Source: Methylobacterium brachythecii (GTDB lineage Bacteria; Pseudomonadota; Alphaproteobacteria; Rhizobiales; Beijerinckiaceae). From it: 64,000 nucleotides of DNA. Below, piece by piece: positions 43,142 to 52,157 of the stretch. The position numbers were made by a program, and so were the translations under genes. Each line of letters starts with the position of its first letter. The first letter of the stretch is position 1. The notes beneath the pieces were generated by a model. The model ran no database searches, was not told the origin of the DNA, and was given only the letters and a program-made list of their open reading frames with translations. The stretch covers positions 248,001 to 312,000 of the forward strand of contig NZ_JACIDN010000001.1 in assembly GCF_014196345.1 (NCBI RefSeq). Reading direction: 5' to 3'.

Positions 43142-46102
43142 ATGCCACTCGACGACCGCCTCGGGCGTGCCCCCTCTCTCGGCGAAGATCCGGTGACCGT
43201 GATGCGCGACGATCGCCCCACCATGCGCACGCCCTCCGTCACCGCGGAGGCGCTGGAAGCCGAGCTCTTGGAGCTGGTGGCGCAATCGCGCGCCCAGTCC
43301 GCCGACGATCCCTTCCGCAATCCGGTGCTCGCCGTGACGCTCGCGATCACGCGCCGTTTCGACCGCGAGGAGATCGGCGAGGATGATCTCGACGCGCTGT
43401 TCCAGAGCCTCCGTCGACATGCCCTTGACGAGCGGGCGGGCAGGCTGCGCGCCTATGTCGGCCTCGGACCGGATGCCGCCTCCGGCGCCGAGGCGGACCT
43501 CGCCGGGCGCCTCGTGGCGGGAATCGCGAGGCGCGAGGGCGACCTGAAGGTGTTTCGTGATCTGGTCGGGCGCACCGCCTTCGCGGCGGTCTTCACCGCG
43601 CATCCCACCTTCGGCATGCCGAAAGCCGTCGCGGCGACCCTTGCCGAGGCCGCCTCGACGACGGATCGAAACGCCCGCTCCGCGCTCGTCGAGAATGCGG
43701 CCGGTCTGTCGTCACGGCCGGATGCGAGCATCAGCCTGGACGACGAGTTCGAGCAGGCCTGCATCGCGGCTAATCACGGCCGGAGCGCCCTCGACCTGTT
43801 CAACGGTGCGCTCCTCGACGCCGCCCGCGAGCGCTGGCCCGACCGCTGGACCGAGATCGTCCCCAAGCCCCTCGCCATCGCCTCCTGGGTCGGCTGCGAC
43901 ACCGACGGCCGAACGGATATCGGCTGGTGGGACACGCTGCGGTACCGCCTGATCTCCAAGCGCATGCAGCTCGACCGCGTCATGCGTGACCTGCCCGACG
44001 TGCCCGCGACGAAGGTCGTGCGTGAGCTGACGGCCGGCGCCCTCGATTCCGTAAAGCGCCAGCTCGCCGGCGCGCCGCTGCTCGGCACCAAGCCCTCGCT
44101 CGAAGCCGTGCATCGCTTCGCGCTGGCTCTGATCATCGAGCGGGAGCGCGCGCAGGTGGATTCCGGCCCGCTGCTCGCCGGTCTCACCGCGGCGATCAGT
44201 GCCGCCGAGACCGACGAGGACCGGCGCGCCATCGCAGTGCTGCGCTCCGGCATCGCGGCGCATGGCTTGTCCAACGCCCTTCCGCATTTCCGGCTGAACG
44301 CCAGCCAGGTCCACAACGCGGTGCGCCGTGTGATCGACCTCGAAGGCGAGCCGACCGACACCGCGCACCGCCGCTCGCATCTCTCGACGATCAACACGCT
44401 GCTCAACGACGTGCAGCCGGTCGTGGTGGATTTCGGCGCGCTCGCCGCCGAACGCGCCTCGGCCGCACGACTGATGATGACGATCGCGCAGATCCTGAAA
44501 CACGTCGACGGCACGCACCCCGTCCGCTTCCTGATCGCCGAGACCGAGACCGGCTACACCCTGCTCTCCGCGCTTTGGCTGGCGCGCCATTACGGCATCG
44601 CCGACCGGCTCGAGATCACGCCGCTCTTCGAGACCGCGAGCGCCCTCGAACAGGGTATCCGCGTCCTCGACGATGCGCTGCGCAACCCGCATTGGCGCCG
44701 CCATCTCAAGCGGCTCGGCCGGCTCTGCGTGCAGTTCGGCTACTCGGATTCAGGTCGCTACGTCGGCCAGCTCGCGGCGACCTTCTGGATCGAGCGACTG
44801 CGCCTGCGCATCACCGAGCTGATGGTGCAGAACGAGCTGACCGACGTCGAGCTCGTGATCTTCGACACCCATGGCGAGTCGATCGGCCGCGGTGCCCATC
44901 CGGCCAGCCTCGCAGACCGCCTCGCCTATCTCGCCCCCGAGGGCGCCCGCGAGAAGAACCAGGCCGACGGGATCAAGGTGCGGCTCGAATCGAGCTTCCA
45001 GGGCTCGGACGGCTACCTGATGTTCGGCTCGGCGGAGCTTGCCAGCGCCAGCGTCGCCCGCATCGCCGAGCATGTCTTCGCCGACGAACTGAGCGACGAG
45101 GACGCCTTCGCCGACTACGTCATGAACGATGCGCCGCGGGCCGGCGGCGCGGGCCGCGATCCGATCTACGCGGAGGCCGACTTTGCCGCCGAGTTCTTCC
45201 GGGCTGCGCGCCAGTCCATGGAAGAGTTGGTCGAGGATCCGGGCTATGCCGCGCTCCTCGGCACTTTCGGGCCGGGGCTGATCGACAAGACCGGCTCACG
45301 TCCTGCGGCACGCCAGTCCGACAGCGGCGGCCCTGTGATGATCACGCATCCGCGCCAGCTCAGGGCGATCCCCAACAACGCGATCCTGCACCAGCTCGGG
45401 TTTCTGGCGAACTCCCTGCACGGCATCGGCCGCGCGGCCTCGCGCTCGCCGGATCTCTTCCGGCTGATGCGGGAGGAATCGGTGCGGTTCTCGCGGGCTT
45501 TCCGTCTCGTCCAGCATGCGGCGAGCGTCGGCGATCTCGACGTGCTGCGCGCCTATATCGACACCCTCGATCCGGCGGTCTGGCTGGAGCGGGCGCGGCG
45601 CACCCGCCGTGACGCACGGCGCGACGAACTGATCGTCGTCGCCGGTGCGCTCGAACGCCTCAACCTCGCCCCGGACCTGCGCCGGTTGTTCGGGCGGCTG
45701 ACCACCGACTGGCTCTCGCTGCAGACCGCCGCCCCCGACCTCGCCACGATGCCGGTGCGGCTGACCCTGCTCCACGCGATCCGGCTCGCCCTGATCCACC
45801 GGATCTGGTTCCTGGCCGTGCACATCCCGAGCTTCCGGCCGCAATCGGGGATCACGCGCGAGGCGCTGCTGGAGCGCTTCCTGCGCCTCGACATCGACGG
45901 CTGCCTCACTCTGCTCGACGAGGTATTTCCGATCACCCCGGACCCAACGCTCGGCCTGAATTTCGGCGAGCCACCCGGCCCGCGTGACGTCGGCACCTAC
46001 GAGGCCGAGCACGCCACGCTGTTCCAGCCGATGCGCCGGCTGTTCCTGCGGGTGCGGGAGATCTCAGGCATGATCCAGCATGAGGTCGGAGCGTTCGGGT
46101 GA
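43142..46102 (+). CDS. ppc: Divergent phosphoenolpyruvate carboxylase
   Basis: A 986-residue protein of the PEPC family (PEP plus bicarbonate to oxaloacetate). Conserved elements by comparison with the E. coli enzyme from memory: catalytic His in FTAHPTF, metal-ligand regions PLFET and GYSDS, SIGRG with its Arg, and TGSRPAARQ. Departures: GYSDSGRYVG where a Lys is usual, and FDTHGESIGRG in place of the FHGRGG loop. No mtk, mcl or other serine-cycle genes are adjacent. The start at 43142 is preferred over 43106; neither has a strong Shine-Dalgarno. Activity and regulation cannot be judged from sequence alone. Confidence 0.85.
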   Translation: MPLDDRLGRAPSLGEDPVTVMRDDRPTMRTPSVTAEALEAELLELVAQSRAQSADDPFRNPVLAVTLAITRRFDREEIGEDDLDALFQSLRRHALDERAGRLRAYVGLGPDAASGAEADLAGRLVAGIARREGDLKVFRDLVGRTAFAAVFTAHPTFGMPKAVAATLAEAASTTDRNARSALVENAAGLSSRPDASISLDDEFEQACIAANHGRSALDLFNGALLDAARERWPDRWTEIVPKPLAIASWVGCDTDGRTDIGWWDTLRYRLISKRMQLDRVMRDLPDVPATKVVRELTAGALDSVKRQLAGAPLLGTKPSLEAVHRFALALIIERERAQVDSGPLLAGLTAAISAAETDEDRRAIAVLRSGIAAHGLSNALPHFRLNASQVHNAVRRVIDLEGEPTDTAHRRSHLSTINTLLNDVQPVVVDFGALAAERASAARLMMTIAQILKHVDGTHPVRFLIAETETGYTLLSALWLARHYGIADRLEITPLFETASALEQGIRVLDDALRNPHWRRHLKRLGRLCVQFGYSDSGRYVGQLAATFWIERLRLRITELMVQNELTDVELVIFDTHGESIGRGAHPASLADRLAYLAPEGAREKNQADGIKVRLESSFQGSDGYLMFGSAELASASVARIAEHVFADELSDEDAFADYVMNDAPRAGGAGRDPIYAEADFAAEFFRAARQSMEELVEDPGYAALLGTFGPGLIDKTGSRPAARQSDSGGPVMITHPRQLRAIPNNAILHQLGFLANSLHGIGRAASRSPDLFRLMREESVRFSRAFRLVQHAASVGDLDVLRAYIDTLDPAVWLERARRTRRDARRDELIVVAGALERLNLAPDLRRLFGRLTTDWLSLQTAAPDLATMPVRLTLLHAIRLALIHRIWFLAVHIPSFRPQSGITREALLERFLRLDIDGCLTLLDEVFPITPDPTLGLNFGEPPGPRDVGTYEAEHATLFQPMRRLFLRVREISGMIQHEVGAFG

Positions 46103-46112
46103 CCATCATCAC

Positions 46113-46228
46113 CCGTCATTCCGGGCCGCCGTAGGCGAACCCGGAATCCACCCGCGATGCGCGGCCGAAACCCATTGTCGAGGTCAGTCGTGGATTCCGG
46201 GTTCCGCTTCGCGGCCCCGGAATGACGG
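46113..46228. repeat. Large GTCATTCCGG inverted repeat
   Basis: Arms 46113-46151 and 46190-46228 are complementary apart from a few mismatches, reading CCGTCATTCCGGG on one side and CCCCGGAATGACGG on the other. It fills the gap between the convergent ppc and MBL-like genes, so it may act as a bidirectional terminator. It looks like a REP/MITE-type element. Confidence 0.85.
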
Positions 46229-46231
46229 TGG

Positions 46232-47098
46232 TCAAATCTTCAAGTTCTCCAACGGCACGGGCGCCGCATGCGAGCGCCCCTCCAGCAAGCTATCGAGCAG
46301 CGCCAACACTTCGGGCCGGCCGCAATTCGCCGCCGGCTCGAAGGGTGTCCAGGTCTGGGTGAAATCGAGCCGCTCGAAGACGTCCCGGTAGCGTCTGAGT
46401 TCGTTCGGCGTCAGCGGCACGCCGCGCACGAAGGCCTTGTGGGCCGAGATCGTAAGCGCCCGGCGGAAGTCGGCCGGATCGAGCTCGAACTTGAAGGCAT
46501 CGCCGCAGAAGCAGATCTTTCGCCCGCGATCGAACAGCACGGCGTGCCCATCGAAATGGCCGGCCGTGCGGTGCAGCTCCAGCCCCGGCAGCGGCTCCAG
46601 AAAGTCGTCGTAGGGCCAGGAGACCTGGAGCGCTGCGCTCCAGGTGAAGTCCGCAGCGGGCAGGCACAGCTCCGGGTCGAAGCGGTCCTGCAGCTGCACC
46701 AGCGCCCCATAGGAATGCGGGTGCGAGGCCGAGAGCACGTGCATCCCGCCGAGCCGCGCGATCTGCTCCAGGGCCGCCTCGCTGAAGACCGGGCAACCCT
46801 CGAAGCCCATGTTCCCGGCATCGGTCTGGACCAGGTAGGCGCTCGGGCCGATGCCGCTGACGGGATCGTTCCAGAAGCGCCAGACGCCCGGCTCCAGCTC
46901 CTGCCAGTGGCAGGGGAATTCCGCCTGCGCTTGGCGCTCGGTGAGGAAGCGCCAGCCCTTCTGCGGCACCACGTGGCGCGCATCGAGGCACATCGGACAG
47001 TACGGCGGCACCTCGAAATGCCGCTGCCAGAACCCGCAATTGTCGCAGGTGAAGCCCGGGAGCTGGAGCGCTCCCGCGAAGGGCAGGTAGCCGGGCAC
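46232..47098 (-). CDS. MBL-fold-like protein with N-terminal zinc ribbon
   Basis: A 288-residue protein. The first ~45 residues hold CDNC and CPMC pairs, a rubredoxin- or zinc-ribbon-like module. The remainder resembles a metallo-beta-lactamase fold: SAYLVQTDAGNMGFEGCP, LSASHPHSYGALVQL in the place of HxHxDH, LHRTAGHFDGHAVL and ICFCGDAFKFE. The usual HxHxDH ligand set is not intact (HPHSYG), so metal binding may be altered or lost. The substrate is unknown. It is convergent with ppc and divergent from the HAD phosphatase. Confidence 0.75.
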   Translation of the reverse strand: MPGYLPFAGALQLPGFTCDNCGFWQRHFEVPPYCPMCLDARHVVPQKGWRFLTERQAQAEFPCHWQELEPGVWRFWNDPVSGIGPSAYLVQTDAGNMGFEGCPVFSEAALEQIARLGGMHVLSASHPHSYGALVQLQDRFDPELCLPAADFTWSAALQVSWPYDDFLEPLPGLELHRTAGHFDGHAVLFDRGRKICFCGDAFKFELDPADFRRALTISAHKAFVRGVPLTPNELRRYRDVFERLDFTQTWTPFEPAANCGRPEVLALLDSLLEGRSHAAPVPLENLKI

Positions 47099-47269
47099 GG
47101 TCGGATCTTTCCGTCGCTACAGAAACCGGTGAAGCGCATCCCAGACGCGATCCGGGCGGCCCACACACCCTTATCCGCCGCCGCTGGGCAGGGCGAGAGG
47201 CACGGCGTTGCCAGTCCGCCTGCCCCATGCCAGGAGGCCCGCACCTGAGAAGCACGGCGCGGAGGCGAC

Positions 47270-48010
47270 ATGAGCGAACGGATGCGTGCGGGTTTGGATC
47301 TCGCCGCACCGGCTGGCGCCCGCCCTGCCCTGGTGATCTTCGATTGCGACGGTGTGCTGGTCGATTCCGAGCCGCTGAGCCTCGCAACGCTCACCGCCGG
47401 CCTGAACCGCATCGGCGTCGATATCGACGTCGAGACCGTGCGCCGACGCTTCGCCGGCACCTCCATGACCTCGATCATGGAGCACATCGCCCGCGACTAT
47501 CCGGCCGTCACCGTGCCCGATGGCTTCGTCGACGCGGTGAAGATGGAGACGCTCGGGGTGTTCGATCGGGAGCTGCAGGCCATGACCGGCGCGGCGGAGG
47601 CCATCCAGGCGCTCGAGATCCCGACCTGTGTGGCGTCGAGCAGCGACCCGGTCCGTCTGCGCCACTCGCTGACGCTCACCGGCCTGCTGCCGCTCTTCGA
47701 CGGTCGCTTATTCTCCTCGGCCATGGTCGCGCGCGGAAAACCGTTTCCCGATCTCTTCCTCCATGCCGCCGCCGAGATGGGTGCTGCGCCGGAAGACTGC
47801 CTCGTGATCGAGGACAGCGTGCCCGGCGTGATCGCGGCACGGGCCGCCGGGATGCGCGTCATCGGCTTCACCGGGGGCGGCCATTGGGGTCACGACCGGG
47901 ATGGCAGGGATCTTGCTGAGGCTGGTGCGGGGCACGTCTTCCGCGATTATCGGCAGCTCGGCAAGCTGATCGGCGGATTGCCGACGGGGCTCCAACCGTC
48001 TCTTGCTTAG
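47270..48010 (+). CDS. HAD-superfamily phosphatase (beta-phosphoglucomutase / Gph-like)
   Basis: A 246-residue HAD hydrolase. Motif I is VIFDCDGVLVDSEP, with nucleophile D25 and acid/base D27. Motif II is CVASSSDP, motif III is the Lys in ARGKPFPDLFL, and motif IV is LVIEDSVPGVIAA. A helical cap lies between motifs I and II, as in the Gph/YniC/YfbT group. The substrate is a small phosphorylated sugar or similar, unspecified. GGAGG precedes the ATG. Confidence 0.9.
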   Translation: MSERMRAGLDLAAPAGARPALVIFDCDGVLVDSEPLSLATLTAGLNRIGVDIDVETVRRRFAGTSMTSIMEHIARDYPAVTVPDGFVDAVKMETLGVFDRELQAMTGAAEAIQALEIPTCVASSSDPVRLRHSLTLTGLLPLFDGRLFSSAMVARGKPFPDLFLHAAAEMGAAPEDCLVIEDSVPGVIAARAAGMRVIGFTGGGHWGHDRDGRDLAEAGAGHVFRDYRQLGKLIGGLPTGLQPSLA

Positions 48011-48454
48011 AGGCGGTTCGTCGTCCGTCTGTTGTCTAGTCTTGGTATGATTCCAGACGAAACCGCGTACTTGTAAGTTGGATCTGTTCGAGCCTTGACT
48101 GGCGCCGGGTTTCTTTCGCGATTGCAACAAACTTCGAAAGAACATTCCGTTGACCAAGGGAACCCGAATAGGCACCCTGATGTTGTGTGAGATCGTCATA
48201 CCGCGGTGATTTGAAGTGGATAGCTTGCGCCGCGTCATCAAACGCTAAAGCATCACGAGGCGCCCGACGCCCCGTGGTCCTTCATCGAGGAGGACTTCCC
48301 GTGCTCCGTGCAACGAGCTTGAGACGTATTGTGAATATTTCCCGCCGGCCGGCCCAACTCTGTCGACGCTGAAGCTTTGCGAGACTTCGCCGTCCCGCAC
48401 CCCGCTTTTTCGTCGTTTTTGGCCTTTGAAAGGTCGCCGGAGATCATTGATCCG
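48011..48454. other. Intergenic region, lower GC
   Basis: About 440 nt visibly richer in A/T than the surroundings, especially 48030-48230. I see no tRNA or convincing RNA gene. A short reading frame with a strong Shine-Dalgarno (48301-48372) is described separately. It probably carries the promoter and a long leader for the gene at 48455. Confidence 0.5.
48301..48372 (+). CDS. Candidate 23-residue Arg-rich peptide / leader
   Basis: The GTG at 48301 is preceded by GAGGAGGA six nt upstream, one of the best Shine-Dalgarno sequences in the window. It reads VLRATSLRRIVNISRR then PAQLCRR and a stop. It lies 83 nt before the gene at 48455. It could be a leader peptide or chance; an in-frame longer version from 48187 lacks a ribosome site. 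Confidence 0.25.
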   Translation: MLRATSLRRIVNISRRPAQLCRR

Positions 48455-48736
48455 ATGTCAGCGTCAACCACGACTTCTATCAAGCCTGCCTTGAAGTCCC
48501 TGACCGACCCGACCCCGCACGACCGCATGACCGCGCGTGTGATCGAGGTTGGCGAAACCACTGCCGGCATCGCCGTACCGGAGCATGGCGGCGTGCGCTT
48601 CTACTCGTCCGAGCGCGGCTTCGACACGCTCGACGGCACCCTGTTCCGCAGCTTCGAGCAGGCGACCCGGGCTGCCCGCGAACGGTCGCGCCCGGGAGCC
48701 AGATCCGCCCGTCAGCCGCTGCTACAGGCCGTCTGA
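48455..48736 (+). CDS. Small hypothetical protein (93 aa)
   Basis: The ATG at 48455 opens a soluble protein: a Ser/Thr-rich N-terminus, then a compact segment MTARVIEVGETTAGIAVPEHGGVRFYSSERGFDTLDG (key text) and an Arg-rich tail. The middle shows a repeated beta pattern (AGIAVPEHGGVRFY) that I associate with short conserved proteins of Methylobacteriaceae but cannot name. A perfect intrinsic terminator follows 27 nt after the stop, which supports real expression. The ATG at 48377 is the alternative start. Confidence 0.6.
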   Translation: MSASTTTSIKPALKSLTDPTPHDRMTARVIEVGETTAGIAVPEHGGVRFYSSERGFDTLDGTLFRSFEQATRAARERSRPGARSARQPLLQAV

Positions 48737-48763
48737 TCGCCTGCGGGCGGGTCCGCAGAACGA

Positions 48764-48803
48764 AAAAAGCCGCCGGCCGAGATCATCGGTCCGGCGGCTT
48801 TTT
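48764..48803. terminator. Bidirectional rho-independent terminator
   Basis: AAAAAGCCGCCGG (48764-48776) pairs with CCGGCGGCTTTTT (48791-48803) around a 14-nt loop. The GC stem with flanking A and T runs is a textbook intrinsic terminator in both directions. It serves the gene ending at 48736 and the convergent IalB-like gene ending at 48826. Confidence 0.93.
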
Positions 48804-48825
48804 GTCGGGAGCGGCCCGAACCGGC

Positions 48826-49536
48826 CTATTTGCACTCCTCACGCGCCCGCTTCACGGCATCGGCGAAGCCGCCCATCGCGTATTCGTCGCTCGTCGGCTT
48901 ACCGCGTGCCGAGATGGTGTGAACGGTGGCGGTCTGCGCCTTGCCCATTTCCGCGACGATCCGGGCTTCCTCTGCTTGGTTCTGCACCCAGGCATTCTCG
49001 TCCTTGACCACGAGGCCAAAGCGCGTGCTGCCCAGCGCGATGTAGGGATCGGTCTTGGCCGCCGTCGCCCCCGGCTTCGCTTGGGCGGCGGCCGGCTTCG
49101 GCTTGAAGCCGAACATCACCGCAATCTCGTTCTGGACGTTCTCGCCCTTGCGGACGGTGACGAAGAGGTAGGCAGTGTCGCGCGCCAGGGTCTTCGGCGT
49201 GCGGGTCTGCGGCTGGGCGATGGCGTAGCAGACGCGGCCCTTGGCTTGCTGGCCGTTGGTGAAGACGTTCCAGTCGCCGAACGTCACCACCGGCGTGGCC
49301 TGCTGCATGCCCGGCGGCAGCGCGGGTCCCTTCGCGGCCGCCGCGGGCTTCTCGGCGCGTGAGTGACGGCCACGACGCCGGCCGCGGCTCGGCGCTTCCT
49401 CGGCAGCGGCGGGAGCCGCCTCCTGCGCTCGGGCGCCATCGACTGGGGCCGTGGCGCTCAAGCCCGCGACGGCGAGCAGGCCGGGCAGCGCGAGTCCGAG
49501 CAAGCCGGCAGAGGCGCGGCGGTAGAGATGAAGCAT
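48826..49536 (-). CDS. Invasion-associated locus B (IalB)-family protein
   Basis: A 236-residue exported protein. The signal peptide covers about residues 1-38 (LLGLALPGLLAVAGL ... GARAQ). An Ala/Arg-rich spacer follows, then the IalB domain with FGDWNVFTNGQQAKGRVCYAI, AYLFVTVRKGENVQNEIAV, LVVKDENAWVQN and a final EECK. The family is widespread in Hyphomicrobiales, and most members have no proven role in invasion. The ATG at 49536 is chosen over 49569 because it begins the hydrophobic signal sooner. Confidence 0.88.
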   Translation of the reverse strand: MLHLYRRASAGLLGLALPGLLAVAGLSATAPVDGARAQEAAPAAAEEAPSRGRRRGRHSRAEKPAAAAKGPALPPGMQQATPVVTFGDWNVFTNGQQAKGRVCYAIAQPQTRTPKTLARDTAYLFVTVRKGENVQNEIAVMFGFKPKPAAAQAKPGATAAKTDPYIALGSTRFGLVVKDENAWVQNQAEEARIVAEMGKAQTATVHTISARGKPTSDEYAMGGFADAVKRAREECK

Positions 49537-49673
49537 CGGCAGGGTTCCGGAACGCGAACGATCGCGCAACGGAACGTGCGCAACGGTGCGATTTTACGGC
49601 GAAACGCCGCGCTGTCGCCGTGGCGGCACAGATTTATCCACGCAGGGCCGCCGTTTGCCGGGCGGTCGGCCGT

Positions 49674-49964
49674 TCAGGCCGCCTGGATCTCGGCCGGCAA
49701 AGCGGAGGCTGCGAGCGCTGCGGCCTGCACCTCGATCGCGGGAAGCGCATCGGTCGAGATCGCGATGACCGAGACCTGTGCGGTCTTAGCCGAGCGCTTG
49801 CTGGCCGGTGGGTTGTAGGGCGTGTTGTAGGCCTTGCGGATGGAAGCCCAGTAGGCCTCGCGCTCAGTCGCCGAGATCCGGCTGAGACGACCCTCGATGA
49901 CGGCCATGGCGGCTTCGGCGAGCGCCGGGGTCTCTTCGGGGGTGATCCAACTCTCGACGGCCAT
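49674..49964 (-). CDS. Small hypothetical protein (96 aa)
   Basis: The ATG at 49964 follows GGAG by about nine nt. The N-terminal half (ESWITPEETPALAEAAM, RLSRISATEREAYWASIRKAY) is acidic/helical; the C-terminal half is Ala-rich and hydrophobic without being a clear TM helix. I recognise no family. It is 98 nt downstream of argH on the same strand. Confidence 0.5.
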   Translation of the reverse strand: MAVESWITPEETPALAEAAMAVIEGRLSRISATEREAYWASIRKAYNTPYNPPASKRSAKTAQVSVIAISTDALPAIEVQAAALAASALPAEIQAA

Positions 49965-50062
49965 GGGCACGGTCTCCGCTACGCTTCCGCACACCCATAC
50001 GGAGCGGCAGTTAGCTGAACCATGAACGCGCCGGCTTTCCACAGGTTGCCGGCGAGATTTTT

Positions 50063-51445
50063 TTAGGCATCCAGCGCCGCGAGCCAGCGTTCCGCCTGGG
50101 CCTTCACGTTCACCGGTGAGGTGCCGCCGTAGCTGGTGCGGCTCTTCACCGAGTTCTCGACGCCGAGGACATCGTAGATCGCATCCGTCAGGCGCGGCTC
50201 GACCTCCTGCATCGCCGGCAGCGTCAGCTCTTCGAGCCCGATGCCCTGGCCCGAGGCGAGGCCGACGAGGCGGCCGGTGACGTGATGCGCCTCGCGGAAC
50301 GGCATGCCGAGCTCCCGCACCAGCCAATCGGCGAGATCGGTGGCGGTGGCGTAGCCGGAACCCGCGGCGCGCTTCATCACGTCGGCCACCGGCTGGAGGT
50401 CGCGCACCATGCCGGTCATCGCAGCGAGGCAGAGCGAGAGCGACTGCAGGGCGTCGAAGGTGCCTTCCTTGTCCTCCTGCATGTCCTTCGAATAGGCGAG
50501 CGGCAGCCCCTTCATCACGATCAGCAGGCCGGTCAACGCGCCGATGATCCGGCCGGACTTTGCGCGGATCAGCTCTGCCGCGTCCGGATTGCGCTTCTGC
50601 GGCATGATCGACGAGCCGGTGGTGTAGCCATCCGACAGCTTCACGAAGTTGAATTGGGCCGAGGTCCAGACCACCAGCTCCTCGGCGAGGCGCGACAGGT
50701 GGATCGCGCAGATCGAGGCGGAAGAGAGCGATTCCAGCGCGAAATCGCGATCGGCGACGGAATCGAGCGAATTCGCCGTCGGCCGGTCGAAGCCGAGCGC
50801 CGCCGCCGTGGCGTGCCGGTCGATCGGGAACGAGGTGCCGGCGAGTGCCGCCGCGCCGAGCGGGCACTCGTTCAACCGGGCACGCGCATCGCGAAAACGG
50901 CCGCGGTCGCGGCCGAGCATCTCGACATAGGCGAGGCAATGGTGGCCGAAGGTCACCGGCTGGGCCGATTGCAGATGCGTGAAGCCGGGCATCACCGTGC
51001 CGGCATGCTTCAACGCCGTCTGGGCCAGCGCGCGCTGCAGGTCGGCGGCTTGGGAGTCGAGGGAATCCAGGGTGTCGCGCACCCAGAGCCGCATGTCGGT
51101 GGCGACCTGGTCGTTGCGCGAGCGGGCCGTGTGCAGGCGTCCGGCCGACGGGCCGACGATCTGCGTCAGGCGGCTCTCCACCGCCATGTGAATGTCCTCG
51201 AGCGCCCGGTCGAAGACGAATTCGCCGCGCTCGATCTCGGACTCCACCGTCTTGAGCCCGGCCTGGATCGCTGCCACATCGTCCTTCGGGAGAATTCCGG
51301 CCTCGCCCAGCATCGCGACATGCGCCAGCGAGCCGCGGATGTCCTGGGGGGCCAGCTTCTTGTCGAACCCGATGGAGGCGTTGATCTCCTCCATGATCTC
51401 GGCGGGGCCGCTTGCGAACCTTCCGCCCCACATCCGGTTGCTCAT
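50063..51445 (-). CDS. argH: Argininosuccinate lyase
   Basis: A 460-residue tetrameric enzyme that splits argininosuccinate into arginine and fumarate. The fumarase/ASL signature [12 protein letters not shown] is intact. [32 protein letters not shown] and TSYGGTSP are also family text. The ATG at 51445 has AGGTGA upstream; a GTG at 51457 adds four residues. It is divergent from tlpA with a 36-nt gap, an arrangement known from rhizobia. Confidence 0.97.
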   Translation of the reverse strand: MSNRMWGGRFASGPAEIMEEINASIGFDKKLAPQDIRGSLAHVAMLGEAGILPKDDVAAIQAGLKTVESEIERGEFVFDRALEDIHMAVESRLTQIVGPSAGRLHTARSRNDQVATDMRLWVRDTLDSLDSQAADLQRALAQTALKHAGTVMPGFTHLQSAQPVTFGHHCLAYVEMLGRDRGRFRDARARLNECPLGAAALAGTSFPIDRHATAAALGFDRPTANSLDSVADRDFALESLSSASICAIHLSRLAEELVVWTSAQFNFVKLSDGYTTGSSIMPQKRNPDAAELIRAKSGRIIGALTGLLIVMKGLPLAYSKDMQEDKEGTFDALQSLSLCLAAMTGMVRDLQPVADVMKRAAGSGYATATDLADWLVRELGMPFREAHHVTGRLVGLASGQGIGLEELTLPAMQEVEPRLTDAIYDVLGVENSVKSRTSYGGTSPVNVKAQAERWLAALDA

Positions 51446-51481
51446 GTCTGACGTCACCTTCCTGCCGGAGCACCGATCCTG

Positions 51482-52117
51482 ATGACGAACCGCATGCCTC
51501 TCGTCGCGGGTGGCCTCGCCGCCGCGATCCTCGCTGGGCTCGCCCTATACGGGACCGGCTCGAAGATCGGCAACCTCGCCGCGGCCGAGCCGTGCCCGGG
51601 CGCGGCCGCCACCGTGAAGCGGATCGCCCCGCTCTCGCGCGGCGATGTCGCGGCCCTGGAGACGGCGGGCGAACCGAAGCCGGCCGCCGCCCTGCACTTC
51701 AAGGGCCCGGACGGCGCCGACATCGATCTCGCGGCGCTCAAGGGTAAGGCGCTGCTGGTCAATCTTTGGGCGACATGGTGCGCCCCCTGCAAGGCCGAGA
51801 TGCCGGCCCTCGACCGGCTGCAGGCCGAGTTCGGCGGCGAGCGTTTTCAGGTCGTCACGATCAACATCGAGACCCGAAACCTCGACAAGCCGCGCAAATG
51901 GCTCGCCGACGCCGGTATCAAGGCACTGGCCTATTACGGAGATCCGGCCGGCAAGGTGCTGCCCGCCGTCCAGCAGCAGACCGGCTCGACCGGCCTGCCG
52001 ACGACGATGCTGGTCGATGCCGGAGGCTGCGAGGTCGGCGTGATGAAGGGGCCGGCGGAGTGGGCGAGCGAGGACGGCAAGGCGCTGATCCGGGCGCTGA
52101 TCGGGGGGGCGAGCTAA
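51482..52117 (+). CDS. tlpA: Thiol:disulfide interchange protein TlpA
   Basis: A 211-residue membrane-anchored periplasmic thioredoxin. An N-terminal TM anchor lies at residues 7-26. The active site is WCAPC with cysteines at 100 and 103, and the cis-Pro loop is GLPTTMLVD. In rhizobia TlpA reduces apocytochrome/CuA assembly factors for cytochrome oxidase; a matching role here is an inference. An extra cysteine (PCPG) near residue 38 and one in GGCEVG match TlpA family members. Divergent from argH. Confidence 0.93.
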   Translation: MTNRMPLVAGGLAAAILAGLALYGTGSKIGNLAAAEPCPGAAATVKRIAPLSRGDVAALETAGEPKPAAALHFKGPDGADIDLAALKGKALLVNLWATWCAPCKAEMPALDRLQAEFGGERFQVVTINIETRNLDKPRKWLADAGIKALAYYGDPAGKVLPAVQQQTGSTGLPTTMLVDAGGCEVGVMKGPAEWASEDGKALIRALIGGAS

Positions 52118-52157
52118 GGGGCGAGACCTGAGCCGATTGGGTCCAGGGCTGGCTCAG

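Noticed and set aside
48187..48372. 61-residue plus-strand frame
   Set aside because: No ribosome site at its start; only the last 23 codons have a credible Shine-Dalgarno and are listed separately at low confidence.
48253..48570. 105-residue minus-strand frame upstream of the small gene at 48455
   Set aside because: Spans an intergenic region and the antisense of a terminated gene; no start context or family signal.
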